From the NCBI GenBank assembly GCA_022494885.1, contig JAGVSM010000517.1, forward strand, positions 62,001 through 126,000: a stretch of 64,000 bases of DNA. Direction: 5' to 3'. Made by a program: the position numbers and the translations under genes. Origin of the DNA: Micrasema longulum. Its lineage: Eukaryota > Arthropoda > Insecta > Trichoptera > Brachycentridae. Numbering within the stretch: position 1 is the stretch's first letter; each line of letters starts with the position of its first letter. The notes under the pieces are model-generated. The model was given only the letters and a program-made list of their open reading frames with translations, did no database searches and was not told the DNA's origin. This document shows, in pieces, positions 1 to 10,825 of the stretch.

Positions 1-65
1 AAAATGTATTGAATATACATAGAAAAACACCTTAAAATTTTTTGGTGTACTTTCAAGTATTTTAA

Positions 66-172
66 AATAACTGTTCTCGAAAATTTGGTTTAAGTTGTGG
101 TAGATCGGGGTTTGAACCCCTGGACCTTTGATCTGTAAATTTGCGATATTACGACAGGACCACAATAACCCG
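66..172 (-). repeat. tRNA-derived SINE, family A, copy 1
   Basis: On the minus strand this starts with a tRNA-like head (gggttattgtggtcctgtcg) and has a B-box-like segment (ggggttcaaaccccg), followed by accacaactt and a decayed tail. It shares head, B box and the body after it with six other copies in the window. The tail is diverged. Confidence 0.6.
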
Positions 173-1250
173 GCTTTTACTAACAATTTGTATTTATGGA
201 TTACATTGATTTGGATAATTGTAATCAAATTTTGTTTACAATATCACCACAATAAAGTAACTCTAGAATAAACTCATCAATCAACCGAGGTTATGTTAAA
301 TTTAATCCGTATAAGGCAGAAGATATTATACGGGTATATGGTTGCCTATTCAAAAAGCCGGAAGAATGTTGATTTGTTGAGAATTTCCTTTCGCAATGTT
401 GGCCGTTTCCTCGCAATGGAAAATAATTTAAAACCATTTTTACAAAACTAAAAAAAACCTTTCTATTAAATAAAATATTTCAGCATATACGTAATATGAA
501 AAAGTTCTAAAAACCGATTTTTACTCGGATTTATAGCATTTACAAGAGTATTTTTTTCTCAATTATAGAAAGTATTTTAATTGCGAGATCATTTCTGCAG
601 ATTTTTTTTTGTTCGTGAAAAACAAGTATTGGTTTTTATGATCAACTCAAATTTTTACTTTTTTGACACATTTTCAACGAGGTTGTAATACTGTTGAATA
701 GACACGTTTTTTATTCCGTTTTTTTTTAACTTTTAACTGTGCTTGATATTATGTGAAAAGTATTAACTGTGCATATATATGCATGTATGTATATGTTAAT
801 TTGTAAGGGAGCACACTTGTGTGTGTGTGTGTGTGTGTATATGGATAAATAAAAAACGTTTGCATTAGTCTGCCTTAAAACGAGTTTTCTCCTACTAAGT
901 ATTACTTGAAACAATGTAAACCTGTATAATAAATAAAATAAAAAAGGTAATGTATACATATAAAATAACGTTACTGCTAATTAGTAGTATGGTTATTTAA
1001 ATTAAATTAAAAATTCAAATAAAAACATTCATTAAAAATTTATGTTTTGGTCAGTAGAACGAGATTGCTTACATCAAGAAGCACCCACCAACTGAATAAA
1101 TAAATAAACCTTTGAAAGTTTTAAAATTGATGAAGCTCGTAAGACCGTTTTACTAGTTAGTCATGATTAGTCGAAACTGGCTCTAAATATTTAGAAAGTG
1201 AAAAAAAATACCAAATATTTTTATTTTAAAATAAACAGTTACTGACTTAC
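172..1250. other. AT-rich DNA without recognisable gene
   Basis: No supported coding region. It holds poly-T and poly-A runs and a (TG)n microsatellite at about 818-839. The short open frame on the minus strand over the microsatellite is simple-sequence translation. Confidence 0.6.
818..839. repeat. (TG)n microsatellite
   Basis: About ten uninterrupted TG units, directly visible. Confidence 0.9.
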
Positions 1251-1575
1251 TTAACGTGTTTGGCTGGATCATATCCCATAGCGTTCAATATTCTGGATAA
1301 ACAAATCAAGTTCTGCAAAATGAATGCCACTTTTGGGAGACGTGTTCAAGCTTGGATCTTGTCTAAAGAAAGAGACCATTGCAGGAGACTGTTGCGAGAC
1401 ATTACATAAATGTATAAATAGTACTCTTGAGCTTATTGTATGGATGTTTATTGAAATTAATAAGTTTATTTGCAGTAATATGTAATAATATGCATCTTTC
1501 TATTATGTTGTATCCCAACTCAACACAGAACTCTTGGCGTCATAGAGTTAGGGATACGTTTTGTTTCAATTTTAT
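1250..1575 (+). mobile_element. LINE 3' end fragment, family R, copy 1
   Basis: The + strand reads a C-terminal coding remnant ending RRVQAWILSKERDHCRRLL followed by a few residues and a stop near 1408, then a shared 3' flank with tgtatcccaactcaaca and catagagttagggataCgtt. The same coding end and same flank occur at 45.74-46.19 kb, so this is an interspersed element. It looks like the end of a non-LTR ORF, but the clade is not clear. Confidence 0.5.
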
Positions 1576-1681
1576 TTTATATATTGATATATATGTACAT
1601 TTCAAAATGGAATATCTCAATATTTTTAATTGAATCGGCATTCACTTCGTAACACTTCATTATAAATTATTATAAAATTAA

Positions 1682-1893
1682 AACTTTTTTATCGGTGTTA
1701 CACAATTTTATTCGTTTACAAGAACACAACTACAGTTTTGGGAGAGCACTCCTCCCATCGACGGGTGATATAAAACTCGGTGATAAACGGTGATAAAGTT
1801 TTATATCACCCGTCGATGGGAGGAGTGCTCTCCCGAAACTATAGTTGTGTTCTTGTAAAAGAATAAAATTGTGTAACACTGATAACAAAGTTT
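1682..1893. repeat. Foldback element with ~96-bp near-perfect arms
   Basis: Left arm 1682-1777 and right arm 1797-1893 are reverse complements with only a few mismatches, separated by 19 bases. Shared landmarks are gggagagcactcctcccatc in the left arm and its complement in the right. The arms include a 5' segment with acaattttatt and end in AAAACTTTT-like sequence. It is most likely a miniature inverted-repeat or foldback element. A transcript would form a hairpin of about 95 bp. Confidence 0.85.
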
Positions 1894-2099
1894 TATTTTC
1901 ATAATAATTTGGAATATCTCAATTTATACATGAAGAAATAATTAAAATAATACGGAAAAAAAAGTTTTATTTTAAAATATCCAGAGAATAATATGTTAAA
2001 AAATAAGGAAATCTTGTAACAAAAAACTCCCTCAGAGTCATAAAAAATGTCAATGTCCCAAGTACTATTGGTCAATTTAGAGATAGTCCTTCCAACAGG

Positions 2100-2815
2100 C
2101 AAAACCATTGGCATGTTTGTCCTGTAGATTGAAATTTTAAACGGTCTATCCGTATTATTGAACTAGTTAAACGTATTAGAAAATGTATATATATATTTAC
2201 TAGATTAAGGAATACTTTAAAAATCAATAATTTAAAAATAACTTATCACTCGATTGTACAGTTTTCGTTACAATATGGTATTGTTGGATGGAGTGGTGCA
2301 TATGCCAATATATTAAAGCCTCTTAAAATAGTACAAAGATAAATTATTAAAGTAATTTTAAAGAAACCCTCAACAATCAATACTGAAAGTCTATATAAAT
2401 TATTTAAAGTTCATACAATAGACAGTATTTATAGGAAAAATTCAGTTTTACTAATTAATAAACAAGTAAAAATAAAAGAATTTGAGATGTGTAAGTCACT
2501 CAGATACCAAAATAATATTAAGATCCCTAAATTCCACACAAATCATGGTCTAAATAGCTGTGTGTGTCAAAGGTGTCAAAAATTACAGTAATCTCCACAA
2601 TGAACTAAAAACTATTAAAACGAATATATCTATAAATAAATTCAAGGTAAATCTAAAGAAATTTTTTGACCAAGTGTAAAAAGGGCATTTAATTTTAATT
2701 AATATGAATTTATTATTATTTTCTGTTTTTCTTAATATACCCTATGTTTTTGGTTTTTTTTTTCTGATGTACTTGTATATTCAAAATTATAAAAACTCTA
2801 ATAAATAAATAACTA
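2100..2815 (+). mobile_element. Degenerate non-LTR retrotransposon, RT C-terminal part and 3' end
   Basis: The + strand frame reads FSLQYGIVGWSGAYANILKPL, then a stop, then KVILKKPSTINTESLYKLFKV, which is the typical thumb/C-terminal region after the LINE reverse transcriptase (motif LxYGIxxWGxA then LQ-I-K). Stops and frame breaks are present. The element ends in an A-rich tail, taataaataaata, near 2810. No intact ORF remains. Confidence 0.65.
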
Positions 2816-2819
2816 TAAT

Positions 2820-4130
2820 GGTGCAAGTCACTCTCCAAGCACAAGAGCTAGTCTCTTTTCATGAAAAGTTACAGATATAACATTTACTAGATGTATTAAG
2901 GTAGATTTGTATAAAAGAACATGTAGTTTTAATGAAAAAAAATATTAATAAAAAAAGTATCTTTTTATGTATATCCTTTAGGGGAGAAAAGAAGAAACGA
3001 AGAAAAAGAAAAGAGAAAAGAGAAGTTTAAGAAAAGAGCCTCTACGAATGATTGTATGCTAAGACACAAAAAAAGTATAAGATGATAAAAATAAACACCA
3101 TTGAAATCGAGATTACTAAACTAAGCAATATAGCGCCCCCTGGAAACGACAATAGTCGTTTATACTTTCACCACTGGACAACCACTTCAAAAGTCAAAAA
3201 AGAATAAATTATTCCAGACTTATATAATTTGAATATAAGTTAGCCCTTCTTCACTCAAGGTTATTATCACAATCTGGTATTATTTGTCCAGTGTTCGTGG
3301 CATCGCGCTTTGCTCTCTGGGTCAGGGATCACGGGGTCAGCCGTGTCCGTGGGAGAGTCCAAGGCACTCCACGGAAGGTACGAGCTCACCATGATCGATG
3401 GCAGTTGATGGTTAATGTAGATTACCATAAATGCAGACATGCTCTTTATAATCGAGTCACGGATTCAGTACTGAATAAAACCAGCTTTAGAAATTTCAAG
3501 ATTTGTTTTATCGAATTTTAGAAAAATCTGCGGTTAATCACCTTAATCTATTTACGTATTTATTTATTTTTTATTAATATACACGCCAGGCAGTTTATCT
3601 TACGAAAATGCACATCAGATTTTTTTTAAATGAATAACCCGCTTAGCCTCTATTTCAAGGCTTGTCAGCAGGTGGGAAACAGGGATAGAACAATATATCT
3701 AATATAATATAATTTAATAATATATTTACCGAGGCTGATTTTTTTGTGACAATGTATGTAAATTTAGGTCAAAAATTATAAAAAAATTGAGAGAAGCAGA
3801 TATTTAACTTTATTATTATAAACATATGTTTTTATTTCGTTTCTTTTACATTTATTATATTGAACATAATTTAAATTATTGTATTAAGTGTAAACAATTT
3901 TTTTGGTGTGTGCACGAGTGTCCACCTAAATACAATTACAAAAGTCCAGTTCCGTTAGATATTAATATGGAGGTGCGTGTGTGCGAGTTTTTGTGTGTGA
4001 GGATGCTTGGGTAAGGGAGTGGATTGTGGTTTTGGTAGGAATAAGAATACGTGTGTGAGTGTATATGGGTGTGAGGGTGGGATGTGCAGTATAAGTGTGT
4101 GTTTGATACAAGTGAATAGAAACATCTGAA
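2820..4130. other. AT-rich DNA with purine tract, GC patch and GT-rich stretch
   Basis: A purine-rich run lies at about 2980-3055. A small GC-richer patch lies at 3285-3420, covering an unrecognised 76-codon open frame. A SINE D tail fragment is at 3625-3690. A degenerate GT-rich tract runs from 3965 to 4110; open frames across it on either strand are low-complexity. No gene is supported. Confidence 0.5.
3625..3690 (-). repeat. SINE family D, 3' tail fragment
   Basis: taacccgcttagcctctatt and aggcttgtcagcaggtggga match the tail of the fuller SINE D copy at 35.47-35.67 kb. Confidence 0.5.
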
Positions 4131-4139
4131 ATTTATAAT

Positions 4140-4530
4140 GCAATTTATATTACAACAGAAATGTAGGAGTCTAAGCAATAACAAGGCCTTTGACCCGTCA
4201 TGGGCTGGTTTTAGTAGCCATTTCATATACAATGTAACATTTACTATTCTGCCTACACTATAGCATCCATATTTTATCAATTTTTTCATCTGTGATTTTT
4301 GTAGTTAAAGAGATAAAATATTTTTTAATGCGGGGGATATTCATCTGACTGGATTATTTGCCAGGGGTTGTCTTGTATGAAGGTGAAATAATTTTGTTAG
4401 ATGAAACTTACCCCCATCAATAAAGGTTTTAGCAATAAATTTCACAAAAATCAACACATGGAAGAATTGAAAAATTATGGATATTGAAACATATGCATAA
4501 TGGTGAAGATTACACAGTTTGACTTTCGTA
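4140..4530. repeat. Foldback family F, copy F1 (old)
   Basis: The left half carries tttgacccgtcatgggctgg, gtaacatttactattctgcc and a degenerate form of the family's aaagagctgaaacctttatt. The right half carries the inverse (catcaataaaggttttagca, atggtgaagattacacagtt). The order matches the longer copies at 20.0, 35.8 and 56.5 kb. Both arms are strongly diverged. Confidence 0.6.
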
Positions 4531-4559
4531 TTTCCTTTAAAGAAATATTATTTTTCTTT

Positions 4560-5317
4560 ATTTTAATATATTAATCTTAACAACCTTTGTTTTGAATATT
4601 AAATTATTGTGCAATAACTTTACTTTCCGAAAAACCGTGTATTATTACTAAAGTATTGAAATTAATTAAACTTCCATATTTTGCAAACTGGGCAATGCTG
4701 TACTTGGCCTACTTGATTGCTAAATATGTTATTTTGAAAATATATATGGTGCCCGTCAAATTCTAAGGGTTGATGTGATAAATCTCCCGAGGTGAGTGGA
4801 TAAATAGATAAATACGTTCATCCCTCCATTGTTAAAGGGTGCTGTACATAATTCCAATTATTGATTAAAAACCTACGCACCTGTTCCACTCTAGTTTATA
4901 ATTGAAATATCTCGTGGAGGTTTTATTGCAAAAAATATTTACATCGGAATTGAAAAAGAACTATTTTATAAGAGGGTTGTATTAATTTTTAAAATACTTG
5001 TGTTGACACAAGTATTTGAGACATCTCACGCGAGTTGTTGTTGTCTGATAGGCCCTAGATTTAATTCAATTTTCATTATTGGTAAAACGTTTTTTTTAAA
5101 AGCACATTTTCAAACACAAATCAAGTTTATTATCTTTTTAACTATATATGTCAACAATTCATAAACTAAAAAACTTTTTTAACACTAACAAAATAGATAA
5201 ATAAAAACGCCTTAAAGAACGGAGATAGTAGTAAATCTTAGACTAAGGGAGATTAACCCCACATGCTAAAGAGATGATGCAACCATATTGGCAGAACCTA
5301 TTTATTTTATTTCATAT
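4560..5317. other. AT-rich DNA without recognisable feature
   Basis: No coding potential, tRNA-like head or repeat shared with the rest of the window was seen. Confidence 0.4.
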
Positions 5318-5690
5318 CTTTTTTCTTCTAGTGCCTTGCCGGGTCTCCCTGACGTTGGCAATCACTACAGCGAAAGCATATGTATTTGTCCTGCGCTAAT
5401 TTTACATTTCGCAGCCAAGACAATTGCTTATTGATGTACTCGCCGTAGTGATTCCTGAAAAAAGATGACCAGAGTGGTTTCCCGTTGCTTACTCTGGTGA
5501 ATTTTCTGCCGTGGTTACCTTCCTTTAGCTGGTTGGTTTCGGTTTTGAAGCGCCAAAAACTCACCTTTCATCCTCTCGTTATCTGCTGCGATCACCACGT
5601 TATGAGTGTGATCCCATTGCTCAGGGTTCGCGACGTGGACGCTAATCTAGCAAGATATGACTCACTGTGACCCTATTGACAGTTCGAACC
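5318..5690 (-). mobile_element. LINE-like C-terminal coding end (family P), copy 1
   Basis: The minus strand encodes NHYGEYINKQLSWLRNVKLA and, further on, ICFRCSDCQRQGDPARH and a stop, followed by an A-rich tail (agaagaaaaaag). Copy 2 at 8.38-8.53 kb encodes the same end and stop on the opposite strand. A conserved reading frame plus stop plus A-rich tail suggests the 3' end of a retroelement ORF. I cannot name the clade. Confidence 0.5.
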
Positions 5691-6079
5691 CCATTATTTA
5701 TTATTTTGATAAGTTATTTCATATACATAAAATTATGTGTACACATGTATCTCAAATAAAATTATTTCAACTGTATGAGAACGCTGACGCTTATTCTGTT
5801 TTAAATTAATAATAATGAATGTTAGTCTATGGGTTTAATGAAAAAATCATAGAATACTTGAATTTCCAATTTAAATACGTTATTATAACAGCCCGTTTTT
5901 TTTCTAGACTGGTACACATATTTTTAATGAATCTGTCAAATGTCGGACACTTTTTGAAAAATTAACGCCTAATTGGGTTTCTCTCAACAAATTAGTACGA
6001 CGCCGACGCCCGTACGACGAATTTTCTGAATTATTCTAGAGCGAAAATGACAACACGCCCTTTCACACCTCTCGGCCGA

Positions 6080-6350
6080 TTGGCAACATTTTGACAATAA
6101 ACTCGAACGCATGATGCCCTAGCAACCGTATTTACCAGGTTTGCTACTTTGTGATTATTTCCCGTTCCTAAAGGTGAAGAAGACCACAAAAGGACGTTGT
6201 TTTGCGACCATAGAGGAGATAAAGACAGAATTACTGACGGAATTGAAGATGATCCAAAAAAGTGCATTCCAGAAATCTCTCAAAGACTGGAAAAAACATT
6301 AACATAAATTTATTATATCCGATGGTGATTACTTGTTGCAGGGGACAATT
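6080..6350 (+). pseudogene. Mariner transposase 3' remnant
   Basis: The + strand reads WQHFDN (counterpart of the family HHDNAPAH block with the second catalytic Asp), then after an internal deletion and a TAG stop, PYLPGLLLCDYFPF (counterpart of PYSPDLAPCDFFLF, third Asp kept), then GRCFATIEEIKTELLTELK, SAFQKSLKDWKKH and SDGDY, which is the standard mariner C-terminus. Reading of the end in one frame is good. It is a 3' fragment of a copy distinct from that at 59.5 kb. Confidence 0.7.
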
Positions 6351-6359
6351 TTAATATTG

Positions 6360-7290
6360 ATGAATTAATACGTATTTATTAAAAATATACTCAAACAGTA
6401 TTTGATGATTTTTTTTTATGTAAACACGTTGCGTTGTATTTGAAGTCCGAGATTCAAACCCCACATTACTCCAAAATATTTTCCACTTTCTAATAGTTAC
6501 TTATAACTCGTTTTGCCTAAAATTCAAACATTTTGGTAAATTGAAAGCAAATATTTTACATTGGCGAAAAATGTTTAGAAACAAGCTTCAAAAAGAAAAA
6601 CAAATAGTCGTGATACACACTTAGCCGAAAAAAATCTATTTACGTGTTTTGATTTTATAATAATATGGATTTATATTAATGAACTCTCCAATCTAGAAAA
6701 ATAATAGAAGCTCACTTGCTACTGCAAATACACAGTTTTATTTATGAAACTGAAAAAAGAAAAATGATATGCAAAAATATGTTTCAGTTTTCAATAACCT
6801 TAAATATTTCCATATGGAATATCTTTGTCAAAGAGAATTGTAAGCATTCAAAGGGCAAATAGTATCCTTTGTATTACGGAATATTAAAATATACAGCATA
6901 TCATAATATCTATCTTATAATATCTTCAATGCAGAAGTATTCGCATATCCAAATCACGTTTTTATTTCTGTTGTGAATTCCTCTAAAATACTTGACTATT
7001 TTGCCAGGATATAACTATTCATGTAAGTACTTCTTTTTGTACAATAGAATTTTGAAAATACATTGGCATTGAATTAAAAAACAAATGTCCTACACGTGTT
7101 TAAAAAATCTTTCTTAGTCAGAAAAACAAATAATGTCAAACAAGTGCTTGGTATATAAGTATGAAAATATTTATTATAGCAATACAAATCTTCTTTTTTA
7201 GGTATTTTCTATGTATTTTCTATGTTTATTTTTTTTATTTAATGCACAAAATACACAATTTTAAATAGACTCAATTACATGTTTTTTATG
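6360..7290. other. AT-rich DNA without recognisable feature
   Basis: No gene, repeat or structured element noticed, apart from short local duplications such as tattttctatg near 7200. Confidence 0.4.
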
Positions 7291-7327
7291 TCCCGACTTA
7301 TTAGAAAATTCCGTGTTAAGTCGGGAC
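7290..7327. repeat. Short perfect hairpin, 11-bp stem
   Basis: gtcccgactta and taagtcgggac flank a 16-base loop. A related but diverged arrangement (caactctaagg ... gttgagttggga) lies at 25.48-25.52 kb in a similar AT-rich setting, so this may be the 3' UTR hairpin of a LINE on the minus strand. Confidence 0.55.
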
Positions 7328-7363
7328 TCTTCGATATATATAACAAAAATATTTATTTACATA

Positions 7364-7430
7364 TTAAAACAATATACAAGTAATCAAAACAATATGCAAA
7401 ATAATCAAAACAATATACAAAATAATAATA
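7364..7430. repeat. Short tandem repeat, three units of ~21 bp
   Basis: The unit aatcaaaacaatatacaaaa occurs three times with minor changes. Confidence 0.7.
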
Positions 7431-7494
7431 GAAAATTATATATATAATGTATATATAAATATAAATGTATAGTTTAATGTTTTGCTTCTAGTCA

Positions 7495-7850
7495 AGTAAA
7501 AAATTGTTTGCCAATAAAAGAGGTCTGTAGTTCGATTTCTGAAATGGTTTACATAAGATCGCGGGATAATTTCTACAACTAGGTAACTCCGAAATCAGAA
7601 TTTATTAGTTCAACACTGAAAACCCATTTTTCTATCCTCCTCCATGGATGATACAAAAAGGCAAGTGGTGCATTCAAATCATGATTATGTGATGCGAGAC
7701 TTAAGTTGTTAATTAAAAAATTTTGATTTTGGTAACTACCCTACGAAATATTTATTAAAACAATTATTTTTGCTCTTGAATACACGTTTTATGTAGTCCC
7801 TGGATTGAGATCTGAAGTGTAAGACCGACTATCTTGCCTTCAAGTAAGCA
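7495..7850 (+). repeat. SINE family B, decayed copy B1
   Basis: The head segment gtttgccaataaaagaggtc ... gttcgatttctgaaatggtt and, after extra sequence, the body segment tagtccctggattgag ... aagtgtaagaccgactatct match the order in the fuller copies at 56.1 and 58.9 kb. Confidence 0.4.
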
Positions 7851-8379
7851 TACACAATGAAGATATGCTGCTATTTGTGTTTCATAAGCTTAGGTGCATA
7901 TAATTTAGAGAATGATGAGTATTTCATTGATGTTGAAGATTTTTTTCAACAAAAAAAAACATCTCAAAAGAGTCGTAAATGAATTTTGTCAAATTGAATA
8001 TAAATTCCACAGAAGAATGTTAAAACAAAACATGTTATTATTATTATAAAAACACTTTCAATATTTAAGTCCCTAAATGGATAACTTAAATAACAAGAAA
8101 GGAAGCTTAAGTCAAGTAAATGTGTCCCACATAACAGAGTATGATTTATATTTATTAAAAGTCTTTTCTCTTTTATTTTCATTTTAGTATTTTCAAAATA
8201 ATTTTTCTTACTTCTTTTGAAAACTTGTCGTTTAACTAAAATTATTGTAATTAATGTGAAATTACTTTTATATGCAAAATAAATAATTCGCTGACACTCC
8301 GCAACGTGCCTATTAGCCAGTTTAGTGGATACATCCGCAAATAATAAAAAAAATGTAAGTGTAAACTAATCTGGTCATC

Positions 8380-8526
8380 TTTTCCCAGGAATCACTACAG
8401 CGAGTACATCAATAAGCAGTCGTCCTGGCTGCGAAATATAATATTAGCGCCGGACAGATACATATGCTTTCGCTGTAGTGATCGCCAACGTCGGGGGGAC
8501 CCGGCAAGGCACTAGAAAAAGAAGTG
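8380..8526 (+). mobile_element. LINE-like C-terminal coding end (family P), copy 2
   Basis: The + strand encodes NHYSEYINKQSSWLRNIILA, then PDRYICFRCSDRQRRGDPAR, H and TAG, followed by an aaaaagaag tail. It is inverted relative to copy 1 at 5.3 kb. The same frame is open in both copies. Confidence 0.5.
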
Positions 8527-8897
8527 TATTGTATATATGTATATTTTTATATGGTTTGTTTATATTTATTTTTGTTGGATTATTTTAGAAAAAATGCAAA
8601 ATTTATAAACAATTTTGTAAATATATTATTTCATTTAAATTATTTATTACATCAGTAAATATATACGTTTGAATTCACATTGAACATGTTATAATTCTTT
8701 ACAGGTTTTCTAACTCCTTGCTTCCCAAGTCAATTAGCTATTCACTATTTGCCAATTTTTCCCCTAAATGTGTTATTTTTTCGAATATCTAGATGCAAGG
8801 CACTAAAATAAAAGATCCTTGAATCACCGCTACACACGCCCTAGGCATCATTTTGTTTTTTCTTAAAGAAATTCGTGTTTCGTTCGGATGGTGCATT

Positions 8898-10311
8898 TTT
8901 TTTTGGGTATTTTATTTTTATTTTATACCGTTTGGAAAACAACAGTTTTACATACATATTTATAGTAAACAAACAGATTTTAGTGTATAAACTCAGAACC
9001 AATAACAAATTTCCACTAAGTATACAAAGTAAGTAATGAAAATATATTCCATCTTTATATATATATAATTCTTATGTTCGTGTGATGTCACTGAACTTTT
9101 TATTCTTAAACGGCTTGACCGATTTACGTGCGGTTTTCAGAGAAATGTAGTTATTTGCGCTGCGCGTGTTCGTAGATAAAAAAATGTTCAATCGAATTCG
9201 TAAAAAAAAAATGGAAGCATAAATCTTTCTTTAATCGACCTATCAGGGTATCATTTGACGAAAATGCATATACAAAATAAAATTAAAGGATGTTTTTGAA
9301 TGTTTACAAACAACATTCGCTTTGTATGGATCCCATCCAGATTATTTCCTTATATTCCTCATAGTTTTTTCCAACTTATTTCTTTTTATTGGATTTTTGG
9401 TAATACTAGAATAATATTAACGAACATTCAATACATTTTTGAAAATTGCATTCATGAATAAAGTGCACCCCTGTTAGTGAGCAGAGCCTAGTTTGACATT
9501 TGCGAAAATAATTATACATTTTAAAATGAATTATTTTATGTTTCGGAATTCAACCATTAACAAGTACCTAGGTACCTACTTATCAATGAAAAATATTTTT
9601 CCAAGCAAATAGCAGTCAAGCCAACGTTCGGACAGGACAACGTCTGTCGGGTCCGCTTGTATTATATAAATACATATAAGTATTAACTTTTTTTAATGTA
9701 TTAACATTAAAAAATGATATTTTCATGTACATATATTTAAAAAATCAAAGATAACATTTTTTTTTTTTTTTAAAGAACAGTAAGTTATTGTAAATTGGGC
9801 GGGATAAGGACTAGGATGCTTGAAGAGAGGATAAAAAAGGGAAGGGAGATGTACATATTTATTATTATAATATCTACTAAGCTACATATTGCATTGGTAG
9901 TATAAATCTGACAGAGTGATGTTTGTCTATTCGATGTCCTTAAATTTTGTATTCTACACTTAGAAAGTCCTAAGAAAAAAAACATTTTTTACATAGGATG
10001 TTTTACTTATTGGTACATGAAACAGGCGGTACCGTCTACAAATCCTGGCTGGCACATGTATTGTTATTGAACTAAGTAATTCTGCACAGTCAACTATTCC
10101 TGTCATAATTTTGTGAAGCAGTAGTTGGTCTACACACACTCTTCGGAATTGTAAAGAAGTGATTACATGGTAGGTGGAGGGAGCGAGAGTTGATACATTA
10201 GAAATACCGGTTTTGTAGTTTAGGTCCTTTATACATTTGTTCTGAATATTTTCTATTCCTGTTATATATATGGCATACTGTAAATTTCATATCTAAGAAT
10301 CGTATTTCAAA
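8898..10311 (-). mobile_element. Non-LTR retrotransposon (family E) 3' part, copy 1, split by a Helitron
   Basis: The minus strand holds a degenerate LINE C-terminus whose clearer version at 11.15-11.42 kb reads LLLYKIMTGMVDCTELLSLI, a typical region after the RT domain, plus its 3' UTR ending in tattttatttttattttata (the complement of an A-rich tail). It is a direct repeat of 10826-11605. The match is interrupted from 9052 to 9659 by a Helitron. Confidence 0.7.
9052..9659 (+). mobile_element. Non-autonomous Helitron, 608 bp
   Basis: The 5' end is TC-TTTATATATATAT followed by a Helitron-typical block (cttaaacggcttgaccgatt). The 3' end has a hairpin, GGAC-ag-GACA-acgtc-TGTC-gg-GTCC, directly before the terminus CTTG at 9656-9659. 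The insertion is between A and T, without target duplication. The paralogous LINE copy at 10.95 kb is the empty site: ttacA|TATCAAATAAA there against ttccA|TATTATATAAA here. It encodes no protein. Standard Helitrons end CTRR, so CTTG is a variant. Confidence 0.85.
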
Positions 10312-10499
10312 TGGTTTCTAACAAACGTATACAAACGTATACCAGTGTTCATGGCTTTCAATTAGAACTTTTCAAATCTGAGATATCTTTATATCAATAA
10401 CTCGTAGAGTTTTAAACTCGGTGACACTGTCTATGTTCTCCGATTATACCATCGTGTGTAAAAAGTAAAATAATTATGTTTAAATAAGCTCTTTATTAT

Positions 10500-10690
10500 T
10501 TTTCCCGTCCTCAGCGGCTATTTTCTTCCAACGCGCTGAACTCAGACACCCCTGCCAGAGGGCGCGGGCGCCGCGACGCCCTTTGACGCTACTTTAGCCC
10601 TGTTTATACATCACAATTCACTGAGAGACTATGGGAGTAACGCTCTTAGGAACGCCGCAACCCATGCGAGGCGTATGCAATGCGCAATGG
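10500..10690. promoter_or_regulatory. GC-rich island with CTCF-like core
   Basis: A GC-rich patch in AT-rich DNA with CpG-rich stretches (gggcgcgggcgccgcgacgc). gccagagggcgcg at 10554-10566 resembles the CTCF core AGRKGGCGC. It contains no open frame of note and matches no repeat here. A conserved regulatory element is possible. Confidence 0.3.
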
Positions 10691-10825
10691 ATGGCTTTGA
10701 ATGTCTAATTAATGAAATTTTACCTTATTAATGCATGTTTCCCCGAAGCTATTAAACTCAGTATTGTTCAGTATATTTTTATCAAAATAACAATTTATAA
10801 CTGAGTCGAACAATTACAACAGAGG

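Noticed and set aside
3936..4289. 117-codon minus-strand open frame rich in His/Thr/Ser
   Set aside because: It runs across a degenerate GT/AC-rich tract and into a diverged foldback copy; the composition explains it without a gene.
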